The position numbers and the translations under genes were made by a program. From JAZGEG01 sp964346665 (GTDB taxonomy: Archaea; Aenigmatarchaeota; Aenigmatarchaeia; QMZP01; QMZT01): 28,725 nucleotides of DNA. Shown here in pieces: positions 8,004-15,742 of this stretch. The notes under the pieces are model-generated. The model worked only from the letters and a program-made list of their open reading frames with translations, searched no databases and had not been told where the DNA came from. The DNA lies in assembly GCA_964346665.1 (NCBI GenBank), contig CAYFVC010000009.1:1-28725 (forward strand), in the 5' to 3' direction. How positions within the stretch are numbered: the first letter of the stretch is position 1; every line of letters starts with the position of its first letter.

Positions 8004-9074
8004 TTATTCCATATGGAGCTCAACTACATCTTTGTCCCTCAGGACCCTCCCACCTCCGACCTTCTGGCCAGGGAACTTCGCTGAGGGTCCCCATATTCGA
8101 GCGAAATCGAGATTTCGAAAGAAATCTTTATGAACTCGTTCGGCGACATCCGAGACCTTCGAATTCTTTTTTATTATCAGGGGTTTGTTCATGTCTGGTT
8201 GTTTGCCTAAACTCTTCATGTACACCCTCATAAGTTCTAGCGAATTCCATATTCTCTCTTTCAATTCCTTTACCCCTTCCCCTTTAAGAGAGGAAACCTT
8301 AAGGAAATTCTTCGGAATTTTCCCTCTTTCTTTCTCTGAAAGCAGGTCGACTTTGTTGTGAATCACAATCGATTTCACGTAAGCCCTGTTCTTTGAAGTC
8401 GCGTCTATCAACCTTTCGAGCGTGACGTCCTCCCTTATGAGAACATCGGCGTTGTGAATACCCCTTTCATTCAGGACGATCTTCACCATCCTGTTGTCCA
8501 CATGTTTGAGCTTAACCGCTGAACTAACCTTTATCCCTCCCCTATCCGTTTTCTTTATCAGAACTTTCGGTTTCTCCTCATTCAGCCTGAACCCTGAATT
8601 ATACAATTCCCTCTCAATAACCTTGATCTGCTTCGGTTTGTCTATCATTATCAGGATGAGATCTGCATTTCTAACTATTGAAAATATTTCTTTCCCTCTC
8701 CCCTTTCCGGAGGAAGCCCCTGAAACTATTCCGGGTATGTCAAGTATTTGTATACGGGAGGAGTTGTACTCCATAACACCTGGTATAACATCGAGCGTGG
8801 TGAAATCATAATGCGCTATCTTTGAATCCGCAGAAGTTATCCTGTTAAGGAGCGTGGATTTACCAACGGAAGGAAACCCCACAAGGAGAACGGTTGCGTC
8901 CCCGGACTTCCGCAAGGAAAACGCCTTCCTCCCCACGGTTTTCTTCTTCTCCCCCTCCTCCCTCAGCTTCGCTAGTTTCGCCTTAAGCTTTCCTATGTGA
9001 TACTGTGTCGCTTTATTATACTTTGTTCTGCGAATCTCCTCCTCTATGTTTTTGATCTCTTCCTCTCTCTCCAT
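8004..9074 (-). CDS. DRG/Obg-family GTP-binding protein with TGS domain
   Basis: A developmentally-regulated-GTP-binding (DRG) GTPase, a ribosome-associated family conserved in archaea and eukaryotes. Numbered from the start used here (356 residues): a charged helical N-terminus, G1 GFPSVGKST at 66-74, G3 DIPG at 112-115, G4 NKVD at 240-243, G5-like SSLKG soon after, and a C-terminal TGS domain (about 284-356) ending in GGGRVLRDKDVVELHME. An ATG four codons upstream (9086) is in frame. I prefer 9074 because MEREEEIKNIEEEIRR matches the family's N-terminus and a TATA-like TTTTAAATAT lies about 30 bases before it. It is divergent from the antiporter gene. Confidence 0.9.
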   Translation of the reverse strand: MEREEEIKNIEEEIRRTKYNKATQYHIGKLKAKLAKLREEGEKKKTVGRKAFSLRKSGDATVLLVGFPSVGKSTLLNRITSADSKIAHYDFTTLDVIPGVMEYNSSRIQILDIPGIVSGASSGKGRGKEIFSIVRNADLILIMIDKPKQIKVIERELYNSGFRLNEEKPKVLIKKTDRGGIKVSSAVKLKHVDNRMVKIVLNERGIHNADVLIREDVTLERLIDATSKNRAYVKSIVIHNKVDLLSEKERGKIPKNFLKVSSLKGEGVKELKERIWNSLELMRVYMKSLGKQPDMNKPLIIKKNSKVSDVAERVHKDFFRNLDFARIWGPSAKFPGQKVGGGRVLRDKDVVELHME

Positions 9075-9116
9075 ATTCGAACCCATTTTTTATTTATGGG
9101 ATATTTAAAATATAAT

Positions 9117-10763
9117 ATGGCTCTACCGATTTTATTTGATTTAGGAATCATAATATTCGTTTCGGCTGTTTTTGCATACTTCGCGAGGTTCCTCAGGCAA
9201 CCGCTTATAGTAGCCTACGTGATTGCAGGGGTGATCGTGGGACCGATGGGATTTGGCATAATAACGAACACGGAGGAGATCGCATTACTCTCGGAACTCG
9301 GGATAATTTTCCTTCTGTTCTCTGTGGGACTGGAAATAGATTTCAGGAAGTTCAAACACGTTGGCTTTGCCGCCTTTACAGGGGGAGCAATCCAGATTGT
9401 CTTAACGTTCCTGTTAGGTTTTCTCGTTGCGATGTTTTTTGGATTGACTTCTATCCTCGCCGTCTACATAGGTTTGTTGCTGGCGTTTTCGAGTACGATG
9501 ATAGTCGCTAAAATCCTGGCGGATAAAGACGAGTTGAACACGCTTCACGGCAGGATAATGCTTGGGATTCTCCTACTCCAGGATATAATAGCAGTGGTGG
9601 CGATCCCGCTCCTCAAAAACGTCGGTTTCTTGCTTTCCCTGGAATTCGTAGGTTCCATTGTTCTGAGGGGTTTGGGACTCTTCGCGATAGCGATTCTCCT
9701 GAACAAGTTCTTCTTCCCGCGGGTTTTGGATTATGCAGCAGAAAGACACGATATCCTATTCCTAACAGCCGTTGCAAACTGCTTCTTCTTCATAGGAGCT
9801 TCCTACGTTCTCGATTTTTCCATCGCAATCGGCGGATTCATAGCTGGCTTGTCAATGGCAAACTTCCCCTACAACATAGAAATCGCTGGCGAAGTACACG
9901 CCCTAAGGGATTTCTTTTCGATCGTTTTCTTTTCGAGTCTAGGGATGCAGCTTGACTTCTGGGTCATACAGAGCATGTTCCCTCTTTTCATCACAATCCT
10001 CCTCCTCGTCCTTCTGCTCAAACCAGTCATACTCGCGGTCATTTACCTGTTCCTTGGTTACGGGGGGCGAACCTCGGGGTACGTTGGTCTCGGAATGGGG
10101 CAGGCAAGCGAGTTCATGTTCATAATAGCGGCGGCGATGTTCTTCATAGGGAACATAACGCGTGAATTCTACTCCTTCCTTTTGAGCATAGTGGTGGTTT
10201 CGATCGTGATCACCCCGTATTTCGCTAAGGGGAGGGGGTTGTTCTATAATTTCTTTTCAAGGTTCCGCTTGCCTAAGATACACCACCTTATACATCCTAA
10301 AAGCATTCACACCCTTGAAAACCCTCCAGAGGAAGTTCTCGAAAACCACATAATACTATTCGGGGCGCACAGGATGGGGGAAAAGATAGTCCAGTATCTC
10401 AAGGACAGGGGGGAGAAATTCGTTGTGGTTGAGAGGGACCCGGAGATAGTGAAAGACTTCTCTCGAAAGGGGATATACGTGAGATACGGGGATGCGGAAA
10501 ACGAAGAAATCCTTAAGAAGATTTTCCTTACAAAGGCAAAACTCCTCATACTCACGATACCTTACGCTGATGTCGCTTCCTTTGTGATCAGAAAAGCGAA
10601 AAGGTCCAGCCAGAAAGTGCGTATCCTGGCGAGGGCGCATACCGAGATGGATGCAGAAAGACTTTACAAGGCAGGGGCGGATATCGTAATAATACCGGAA
10701 TTCGTTTCAGCCGAGAAGATCGTGAAAAAAATCGATCACTTTCTGAGAGAGAAAAAACTATGA
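9117..10763 (+). CDS. Kef-type (CPA2) cation/proton antiporter with RCK domain
   Basis: A membrane cation (K+ or Na+)/proton antiporter. The frame is open from 8997, but the first 40 codons antisense the DRG gene. MALPILFDLG at 9117 is the natural start of the first membrane helix and lies about 25 bases after a TATA-like TTTATTTAT, so it is probably leaderless. It has 548 residues: about twelve membrane segments to residue ~390, with the CPA2 patterns RQPLIVAYVIAGVIVGP and GLEIDF. A cytosolic RCK/TrkA-N domain follows, with the nucleotide-binding turn FGAHRMGEK from about 414 and VERDPE after it. The RCK domain suggests gating by a nucleotide or redox ligand. Its stop overlaps the ksgA start by four bases (ATGA), so translation is likely coupled. 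Confidence 0.9.
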   Translation: MALPILFDLGIIIFVSAVFAYFARFLRQPLIVAYVIAGVIVGPMGFGIITNTEEIALLSELGIIFLLFSVGLEIDFRKFKHVGFAAFTGGAIQIVLTFLLGFLVAMFFGLTSILAVYIGLLLAFSSTMIVAKILADKDELNTLHGRIMLGILLLQDIIAVVAIPLLKNVGFLLSLEFVGSIVLRGLGLFAIAILLNKFFFPRVLDYAAERHDILFLTAVANCFFFIGASYVLDFSIAIGGFIAGLSMANFPYNIEIAGEVHALRDFFSIVFFSSLGMQLDFWVIQSMFPLFITILLLVLLLKPVILAVIYLFLGYGGRTSGYVGLGMGQASEFMFIIAAAMFFIGNITREFYSFLLSIVVVSIVITPYFAKGRGLFYNFFSRFRLPKIHHLIHPKSIHTLENPPEEVLENHIILFGAHRMGEKIVQYLKDRGEKFVVVERDPEIVKDFSRKGIYVRYGDAENEEILKKIFLTKAKLLILTIPYADVASFVIRKAKRSSQKVRILARAHTEMDAERLYKAGADIVIIPEFVSAEKIVKKIDHFLREKKL

Positions 10764-11581
10764 TTTTCAAAAAATACGGTATAAAACCTGACCCTTTGAA
10801 GGACCAGCATTTTCTTATGAATACTGATAAAATCGAAAGGATTGTAAATATTTCAGGAGCCAAGACTGGGGACAGGATTCTGGAAATAGGGGCTGGTATA
10901 GGAACGCTTACCAAACACCTTGTTCAGACAAAAGCAAAGGTAATAGCCGTGGAAATAGATAAAAATTTAAGCAAATACCTTAAAAAACTTAAATTCAGAA
11001 ACTTACGGATAGTTTACAAGAACATCCTAGAAGTGATAGACAAAATCGAATTCAACAAAGTAGTTTCTAACACACCCTATTCCATATGCGAACCGCTATT
11101 CAACAAACTTTTGAAAAAGGATTTCGACATCGCTGTTCTGAGCGTACCGGAAAAATTTTACAGGAGGATATCCTCGGAACCAGGCGAAAAATACTTTTCC
11201 CTCCTTACCATGAAAACGAACGCATTTTTCAAAATCTCTTTCAAGTTCAAAATCCCAAGGGAAGATTTTCACCCAAGGCCAAAAACCGAAACGGTTGTCG
11301 TTATAATAAAACCCCTGTCTAGAAAAGATTACGAAAAAAACCCAGAGAAGTACGTTCTCAAAGAGGTATTCTTGCAAAGAAAAAAGAAACTGAAGAATTC
11401 GCTCATGGAGGGGATAATAAACTTGAACAAAAAAATCCTAGCGAAACCGTTCACCAAGAACATGTCAAAAGATGTCATAAGGAAGATGGGTTTGGACAGG
11501 GATTTGCTCGAGAAGAAAACGGAGGAAATGGAATTAGAGGATTTTGAAAAGTTGAAAGAAAAACTCACATCTTTCTCATGA
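10760..11581 (+). CDS. ksgA: 16S rRNA dimethyladenosine transferase
   Basis: Dimethylates two adjacent adenosines near the 3' end of 16S rRNA with S-adenosylmethionine during small-subunit assembly. It has 273 residues, the normal size. Visible motifs are DQHFL (15-19), SAM-binding EIGAGIGTLT (42-51), acidic loop VEIDKNL (64-70) and the catalytic-site motif SNTPYSI (103-109, an NxPY variant). The C-terminal part, FHPRPKTETVVV followed by a basic helical domain, fits the archaeal form. The gene overlaps the antiporter by ATGA. Its last 17 bases overlap the KaiC-like gene on the other strand. Confidence 0.92.
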   Translation: MIFKKYGIKPDPLKDQHFLMNTDKIERIVNISGAKTGDRILEIGAGIGTLTKHLVQTKAKVIAVEIDKNLSKYLKKLKFRNLRIVYKNILEVIDKIEFNKVVSNTPYSICEPLFNKLLKKDFDIAVLSVPEKFYRRISSEPGEKYFSLLTMKTNAFFKISFKFKIPREDFHPRPKTETVVVIIKPLSRKDYEKNPEKYVLKEVFLQRKKKLKNSLMEGIINLNKKILAKPFTKNMSKDVIRKMGLDRDLLEKKTEEMELEDFEKLKEKLTSFS

Positions 11582-12260
11582 AAGCCTCTGCTTCGTGCTG
11601 GACGGATATCCCTTTCTTTGTTATTTTGTAGGGATGGAGTTTCTGGGAATGATTAGAACCGCTCATCTTCCAGATTTGGATCGCACGCGTGAACGCGAAC
11701 TCGCTCCTTTCGTAGTAAAGAACGATCACGCTGTCCGTGACGAACTCCTCCACACCATACCTCGAAATCCCTACGCTCCCCGGGACGATCTCGGAAACGA
11801 GCAAAACCGTGCAGTCCAGTTTTCGCAAAGTGGTCGAAAGGTTGAATATCATCCTCCTGAGCTCTGCCTTGTCACGAACGTGAATCCCGAGGGCGGAAAC
11901 AGAATCTATCACAACCCTTTGCGCCTTCATGTCCTTGACAGATGATTCAAGTATGTCGAAAACCTCCTCCACGTGATAGGGATCGTATTTTATGAAGGAG
12001 AACCTTCCGGATTTTTCAAACGTTTCGAAATCTATCCCGAACTGCCTCACATTGTTCTTTATATTTTCTGGCATTTCCTCAAAGGAAAGGTATATGCCGT
12101 TCTCTTTGAACTTCGTAAGTCCGTTGTGAATATACTGAGAACATAAGGTGGTCTTCCCTGTCCCACACGTTCCTGAGAGGAGGACAAGCTGTCCTTTAGG
12201 GATGCCACCGCCCATTATCTCGTCCAACCCATCTATCCCAGTTTTGATCCTTTCGAGCAT
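11565..12260 (-). CDS. KaiC/RadA-like single-domain ATPase
   Basis: A RecA-fold ATPase of the archaeal KaiC-like family, generally of unresolved signalling role. It has 231 residues in a single domain, rather than the duplicated domain of cyanobacterial KaiC. The start region GIDGLDEIMGGGIPKG is typical. Walker A GTCGTGKT is at 30-37, the catalytic Glu pair FEEMPE at 60-65, and Walker B VVIDS at 116-120. There are no membrane or DNA-binding additions. TATA-like AT-rich sequence (ACATATATATTATC) lies about 20 bases upstream. It converges with ksgA, with a 17-base overlap. Confidence 0.88.
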   Translation of the reverse strand: MLERIKTGIDGLDEIMGGGIPKGQLVLLSGTCGTGKTTLCSQYIHNGLTKFKENGIYLSFEEMPENIKNNVRQFGIDFETFEKSGRFSFIKYDPYHVEEVFDILESSVKDMKAQRVVIDSVSALGIHVRDKAELRRMIFNLSTTLRKLDCTVLLVSEIVPGSVGISRYGVEEFVTDSVIVLYYERSEFAFTRAIQIWKMSGSNHSQKLHPYKITKKGISVQHEAEAFMRKM

Positions 12261-12317
12261 GATATCGCCAAGATAATATATATGTTTTTTTAATTATTAA
12301 AAACCATCCTAATTCTT

Positions 12318-12593
12318 TCACGCCAACATGAACAGGATCGAAAGTATCACGAATCCCGCTATGAACAGCAAAACTATGGTTTTCAAAGAGCCTATGAAGA
12401 ATTTCCCGAGGAAAAATAGGATAACACCCAAAACCAAAACCGATACAAGGAAAGGGAAAGGTCCAAACTTGCTCACAAATCCCAGTGAAGCCAGAAACTC
12501 ACCTAACAATCCCAAGATATTCAAAAGCGTGTTTATCGTGTTTCTTAACACTAACGTTATCATCTCTATTATCAAATCTATTGGTGACGACAT
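12318..12593 (-). CDS. Small hydrophobic membrane protein (91 residues)
   Basis: A short protein with an amphipathic N-terminal region (MSSPIDLIIEMITLVLRNT) and two clear hydrophobic helices, about 47-66 and 70-90, separated by KFFIGSLK. I recognise no family. It begins four bases after the fen1 stop on the same strand, so it is almost certainly co-transcribed and possibly translationally coupled. A link to flap-endonuclease function is not implied by that alone. Confidence 0.7.
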   Translation of the reverse strand: MSSPIDLIIEMITLVLRNTINTLLNILGLLGEFLASLGFVSKFGPFPFLVSVLVLGVILFFLGKFFIGSLKTIVLLFIAGFVILSILFMLA

Positions 12594-12597
12594 GCTT

Positions 12598-13614
12598 TTA
12601 CCTTAGCCATTTCTGAAGACTCTCGCTCTTCCTAGATTTGTTCAACCTTTCTATGGTTTTGTCCACCCTCTCCTCTGAGAAACCGAAGTCCAGCATGAAT
12701 TCCTTCAGTTTTCCGAAATCGGGTTTCGTTTTCTTTATTTCCATTTCGCTGGCTGGGGGGTCTTTAAAAAATTCGAATATCTCCTTAGGAGGGGTTCCGA
12801 ATTCCCATTTCACATGTTTCAAAACGTTTTCGAAGGTTTTGTGTTCTTTCACCAGTTTCAAAGCGTTTTTCGGACCGATCCCTTTCACTCCCCCCGGATT
12901 ATAATCGGTTCCTATGAGAATCCCTATCATTATCAGTTGTTCTTTGTTAACGCCCAATTTCGAAAGCATGTAGTCAAGCTCGATTACCTCGGGCTTTATC
13001 TCGATGTAGTCCTCCTTCCGGGGGACCTTCCTCCTCCCCGTGATGGTCAGATTCTTAACCATCCTCCCCGCACCGAACAACAAGGAATCCCAGTCCTGCG
13101 AACCGCTCGCCCAGACCTTTCCTGTATTAACCATCTGCGCTGCTTGGGCTTCTCCCTCACTTGGAGCCTGCACGACAGGGACGCCCATGTACTCCAACAA
13201 ACCTTTCGAATGTTCTATCATCTCATCCGTTAATCTTGATGTAGCTTGAGCGTATCTCCTTATCCCCTCTACATCCCCCTTCTTCCTCGCCTCTTTCAAC
13301 TTCTCCTCCGCCTCCTTTCTAATCCCCTTCCTCATCTCCGATGTTTCCCTTTTAAAAGAAGGTGGTTCCCCGTCAAAGACGAAAACGGGATATATCCCGT
13401 TCTCAATCAATTTTGTTGTCCTGTAGAATAACCCGGAAAGATGCGAAGTTATCCGGCCTTTCGAATCACGTAGTGGTTCTCCTGTGAAGCGATCGCGTAT
13501 GATCGAAAGAAACTGATAGAGAGTGTTGTACGCATCTATAGCGATCGTCCTTCCGTTAAGATCATGGATTTCGATAGGTTTGCCTGAAACGAGATCGGAT
13601 AGGTTTACGCCCAT
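12598..13614 (-). CDS. fen: Flap endonuclease 1
   Basis: A structure-specific 5' nuclease that removes flaps in Okazaki fragment maturation and repair. It has 338 residues, the standard archaeal length. The active-site acids are visible: Asp27 (AIDAYN), Asp81 (FDGEPP), Glu153 and Glu155 (PSEGEAQ), Asp174 and Asp176 (SQDWDSLLFG), and Asp237 (IGTDYNPGG). The helix-hairpin-helix GGVKGIGPKNAL follows. The C-terminal SLQKWLR is a weak, degenerate form of the PCNA-binding PIP box, with a single aromatic where two are usual. The start MGVNLSDL is canonical. The small membrane protein gene follows after four bases. Confidence 0.95.
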   Translation of the reverse strand: MGVNLSDLVSGKPIEIHDLNGRTIAIDAYNTLYQFLSIIRDRFTGEPLRDSKGRITSHLSGLFYRTTKLIENGIYPVFVFDGEPPSFKRETSEMRKGIRKEAEEKLKEARKKGDVEGIRRYAQATSRLTDEMIEHSKGLLEYMGVPVVQAPSEGEAQAAQMVNTGKVWASGSQDWDSLLFGAGRMVKNLTITGRRKVPRKEDYIEIKPEVIELDYMLSKLGVNKEQLIMIGILIGTDYNPGGVKGIGPKNALKLVKEHKTFENVLKHVKWEFGTPPKEIFEFFKDPPASEMEIKKTKPDFGKLKEFMLDFGFSEERVDKTIERLNKSRKSESLQKWLR

Positions 13615-13655
13615 AATAAAAATTTATCGGGGTGTTTAATAAGATTCTTTCGAGC

Positions 13656-13997
13656 TTAACATGTAGAATGAAGCACCGCAACCACTCGCTTCTTATCCGC
13701 CACGAACCCGTTGAACATTTCCGCTGCCTTCGGAGAAAGTTCCTTATATATCCTAATTCCTTTATCCTCCGCCTTCTCTTCAACCTCTTCCGTAACCTTG
13801 CATACACCGTTCATCCCTGTACCTATCACGATGATTTCAGGATCCTTTTCAAGCAGTTTTACGAAATCACTTATGTCAAAAACATGCGATTTCATTCTGA
13901 ACTCAACCTTACCGTCCCACCACACGATCATGTCAGAATAATAGATCTTTTTATTTATCTCTATCTCCCCGAACTTTACGTTAGTTATCTCGACCAT
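13656..13997 (-). CDS. Mth938-like domain protein
   Basis: A 113-residue single-domain protein of the Mth938/DUF498 family (related to the mitochondrial complex I assembly factor NDUFAF3). Its precise role in archaea is unsettled. Supporting stretches are YYSDMIVWWDGKVEFR, the Ile/Val core PEIIVIGTGMNGVCKV, and a C-terminal GFVADKKRVVAVLHSTC. The length is normal for the family. It is read from an AT-rich promoter region shared with the 3' flank of the tRNA, and fen1 follows after 41 bases on the same strand. Confidence 0.8.
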   Translation of the reverse strand: MVEITNVKFGEIEINKKIYYSDMIVWWDGKVEFRMKSHVFDISDFVKLLEKDPEIIVIGTGMNGVCKVTEEVEEKAEDKGIRIYKELSPKAAEMFNGFVADKKRVVAVLHSTC

Positions 13998-14025
13998 ATT
14001 CTATAATTGGTTTTTATAATAAAAT

Positions 14026-14031
14026 AAAAAA
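14026..14031 (-). terminator. T6 run after the tRNA
   Basis: Six T residues directly follow the discriminator base on the minus strand. A further T-rich stretch follows. This is a typical archaeal tRNA 3' flank and terminator. Confidence 0.5.
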
Positions 14032-14045
14032 TAGCCCGGCAAGGA

Positions 14046-14085
14046 CAATCGCACGGAAAGTTCGGATTTAAATCCGAACCCGCAC
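14046..14085 (-). other. Putative T-loop tRNA intron (40 bases)
   Basis: It interrupts the T-loop after TTCGAA, near position 59/60. It holds a perfect 20-base palindrome, GTTCGGATTTAAATCCGAAC (14060-14079), flanked by GTGCGG and CCGTGC, which can extend the stem with G-U pairs. The exact splice sites are uncertain by a base or two. Confidence 0.65.
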
Positions 14086-14122
14086 TTCGAACCTTGGTCA
14101 CGAGGTCCAGGGCCTCGTATGC

Positions 14123-14141
14123 TAAGCCGCCATTTCTGGCT
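14123..14141 (-). other. Putative D-loop tRNA intron (19 bases)
   Basis: The insertion in the D-loop can be phased as AAGCC - nine bases - GGCTT, closing a perfect 5-bp stem, without changing the spliced product. Its inner part, GCCAGAAATGGC, can form a competing stem with a GAAA loop. Removal restores a normal archaeal Gln D-arm. Confidence 0.65.
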
Positions 14142-14184
14142 TTGGCCACTACACCACCGGGCTATCGCTTCGCTAATTTCAAAA

Positions 14185-14206
14185 GAAGCATACTAGAGTA
14201 TGCTTC
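14185..14206. promoter_or_regulatory. Perfect 10-bp inverted repeat in the tRNA/array divergent spacer
   Basis: GAAGCATACT and its reverse complement AGTATGCTTC are separated by two bases (AG). It lies 22 bases outside the tRNA 5' end and 95 bases before the array's TATA box. It could be a regulator site or a hairpin in the pre-tRNA leader. The rest of the 14164-14359 spacer is AT-rich and holds the array promoter; no further gene was seen. Confidence 0.45.
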
Positions 14207-14299
14207 GGTCTATTATCTTTATTAAACTTTGCTTTTAAATTTGAATTGAGTGAATATCCCTAAAATACCATAAATTTAATGACTTTTCAGTAACAAAAG

Positions 14300-14308
14300 C
14301 TTTATAAA
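14300..14308 (+). promoter_or_regulatory. TATA box of the propeller array
   Basis: CTTTATAAA lies about 52-60 bases upstream of the first array ATG, so transcription would start near 14330 with a leader of about 30 bases. No comparable promoter was seen inside the array, where genes overlap. Confidence 0.6.
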
Positions 14309-14346
14309 CCCAAAAATCAAGTATTTATTAATAATATTAATTAACT

Positions 14347-14355
14347 GAGGTGATC
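14347..14355 (+). promoter_or_regulatory. Very strong Shine-Dalgarno of first array gene
   Basis: GAGGTGATC is a nine-base match to the complement of the archaeal 16S rRNA 3' end (GATCACCTC). It sits four bases before the ATG at 14360. Many neighbouring genes (primase, orphan, antiporter, thrS) appear leaderless, so the array uses a different initiation mode. Confidence 0.75.
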
Positions 14356-14359
14356 TTGG

Positions 14360-15742
14360 ATGGATATCGGTATTGGAGGATTCGAGACAACAAAATTCGG
14401 AGATTTTGATATAGATGTGGAAGACGTTCAGGTTAAGAAGAAGAGGAAATACGATCGAATTTGGAAGGTCACGTTCGGAGGGAGCGTGTGTGGTAGACCT
14501 GTTTTTCATAAAGGCATGATAATATTTAGTTCTCTTGACAACCATGTTTACGCACTGGATTATGCAACAAGGAAGGAAATCTGGAGATTCAGGGGAAACG
14601 GGGTTTTCCTTGATTCTTCTCCCATAATCCATGAAAATACGGTTTTAATAGGATCATTCGATGGGAATATGTACTGTCTTGATACGAACACAGGAAAAGA
14701 AATATGGAAATACAAGACAGGCGGTGAAGTAAACACGACCGTCTTTATTAGCAACGAAAAAACTTATTTCGGGAGCAAGGATGGATACGCGTATGCTCTT
14801 GATGTAAAAACAGGCAAACTGCTGTGGAGGTTTAACACAGGAGACGCTGTTACATCTTCCCCTGTTGTGGTAGGAGAGAAGATGATAATGGGTTCATTCA
14901 GCGGATATGTCTATTGTTTGAACGCAGAAACAGGGAAAGAGATATGGAGGTTCAAAACCGGAGCGGAGATAGAAAACGATTACCCGTTCCTTGTTCACAA
15001 TGGAGTTTTGTACTTCGGGTCCTTCGATAACTATCTTTACGCAATAAACATAGAGAATGGAAAAGAGTTATGGAGATTCAGAACAGGGAAATACGGAAAC
15101 TGTGGTATACCTACGCTCCACGACAACATTTTGTATTACGGTTCAAGGGACGGGATATTGTATGCATTGACCCTGGATGGGAAGGAATTGTGGAGATTCC
15201 AAACCGGTAAGGAAATAATAGACAAGGGCCCGTTGGTTTACAATGGCAAAATTTACTTCGGAGCGGGAGATGGGAATGTATACTGCTTGAGTCTCGAAGG
15301 CAAGGAATCGTGGAGATTCAAGACCAATGGAGGAGTGTACACATCAATAGTTGTTATAAACGGTGTTTTGTGTTTCGGTTCTTGGGACTGTCACTTGTAC
15401 CTGGTTAACCCGGACACTGGGAGCGAAATATGGAGATTCCAGACAAGCACGAATGAACAGTCATATATTCCCGACCCCTTTGAGTGTTTCGAAATGGAGG
15501 TCAAGAAGGATACAGGGATAGAAGAGGCTGTTGAAGATGGCAAGTACAAGAAGAAAAAGGAAGAGGAAAGTATTTCCCTTTCCGATTACCAAATAACGAG
15601 CGAATATTCGAGCGAGAGCGAGTATAAACAGAAATCGGACTACGATACGAGCTTCGTGATGTTCGAAGGAGTTTTAGAAGGTGAGGAATTATGGACTTCG
15701 GGTTCGAGGGGTTTGAGTCCGGATTCTCGGATTTTGAAGTAG
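14360..15742 (+). CDS. Array propeller 1: PQQ-like eight-bladed beta-propeller with hexad tail
   Basis: First gene of the nine-gene array, 460 residues, behind the array's only visible promoter. Layout: acidic/Phe N-terminus MDIGIGGFETTKFGDFDIDVED (1-22, shown here in parts), a basic strand ending YDRIWK (31-36), and eight blades at about 40-365, each built on a Y-x-L-D-x-x-T-G-K-E-I-W-R-F pattern. Blade 5 carries RTGKYGN (241-247). Blade 8 has SWDCHLY (341-347). A linker, KYKKKKEEE, leads into hexads SDYQIT SEYSSE SEYKQK SDYDTS (408-431). The final 17 residues (from LW at 444) are read from DNA that also encodes the start of gene 2. No signal peptide is present. The fold is confident; ligand and partners are unknown. 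Confidence 0.87.
   Translation: MDIGIGGFETTKFGDFDIDVEDVQVKKKRKYDRIWKVTFGGSVCGRPVFHKGMIIFSSLDNHVYALDYATRKEIWRFRGNGVFLDSSPIIHENTVLIGSFDGNMYCLDTNTGKEIWKYKTGGEVNTTVFISNEKTYFGSKDGYAYALDVKTGKLLWRFNTGDAVTSSPVVVGEKMIMGSFSGYVYCLNAETGKEIWRFKTGAEIENDYPFLVHNGVLYFGSFDNYLYAINIENGKELWRFRTGKYGNCGIPTLHDNILYYGSRDGILYALTLDGKELWRFQTGKEIIDKGPLVYNGKIYFGAGDGNVYCLSLEGKESWRFKTNGGVYTSIVVINGVLCFGSWDCHLYLVNPDTGSEIWRFQTSTNEQSYIPDPFECFEMEVKKDTGIEEAVEDGKYKKKKEEESISLSDYQITSEYSSESEYKQKSDYDTSFVMFEGVLEGEELWTSGSRGLSPDSRILK

Larger units (their letters stand above)
14032..14163 (-). tRNA. tRNA-Gln (anticodon CTG) with two apparent introns
   Basis: The 132-base gene folds into a 73-base tRNA if two insertions are removed. The acceptor stem is AGCCCGG with CCGGGCT, discriminator A. 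The anticodon stem is CGAGG with CCTCG around loop CCCTGGA, so the anticodon is CTG (14108-14110), reading Gln codon CAG. The T stem is CAAGG with CCTTG, and the loop starts TTCGAA. The D-arm begins GTGTAGTGGCCAA, as in archaeal tRNA-Gln. A 19-base insertion (14123-14141) sits in the D-loop and a 40-base insertion (14046-14085) in the T-loop; neither is at the common 37/38 site. Position 33 is C rather than the near-universal U. CCA is not encoded. The gene is divergent from the propeller array. Confidence 0.82.

Noticed and set aside
8997..9116. N-terminal extension of the antiporter to an upstream start at 8997
   Set aside because: The extra 40 codons are antisense to the conserved DRG N-terminus, and MALPILFDLG at 9117 matches the expected start and promoter spacing.
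14046..14141. tRNA pseudogene disrupted by insertions
   Set aside because: All stems pair perfectly or nearly so once both inserts are removed, and both inserts form self-contained hairpins, which fits introns better.
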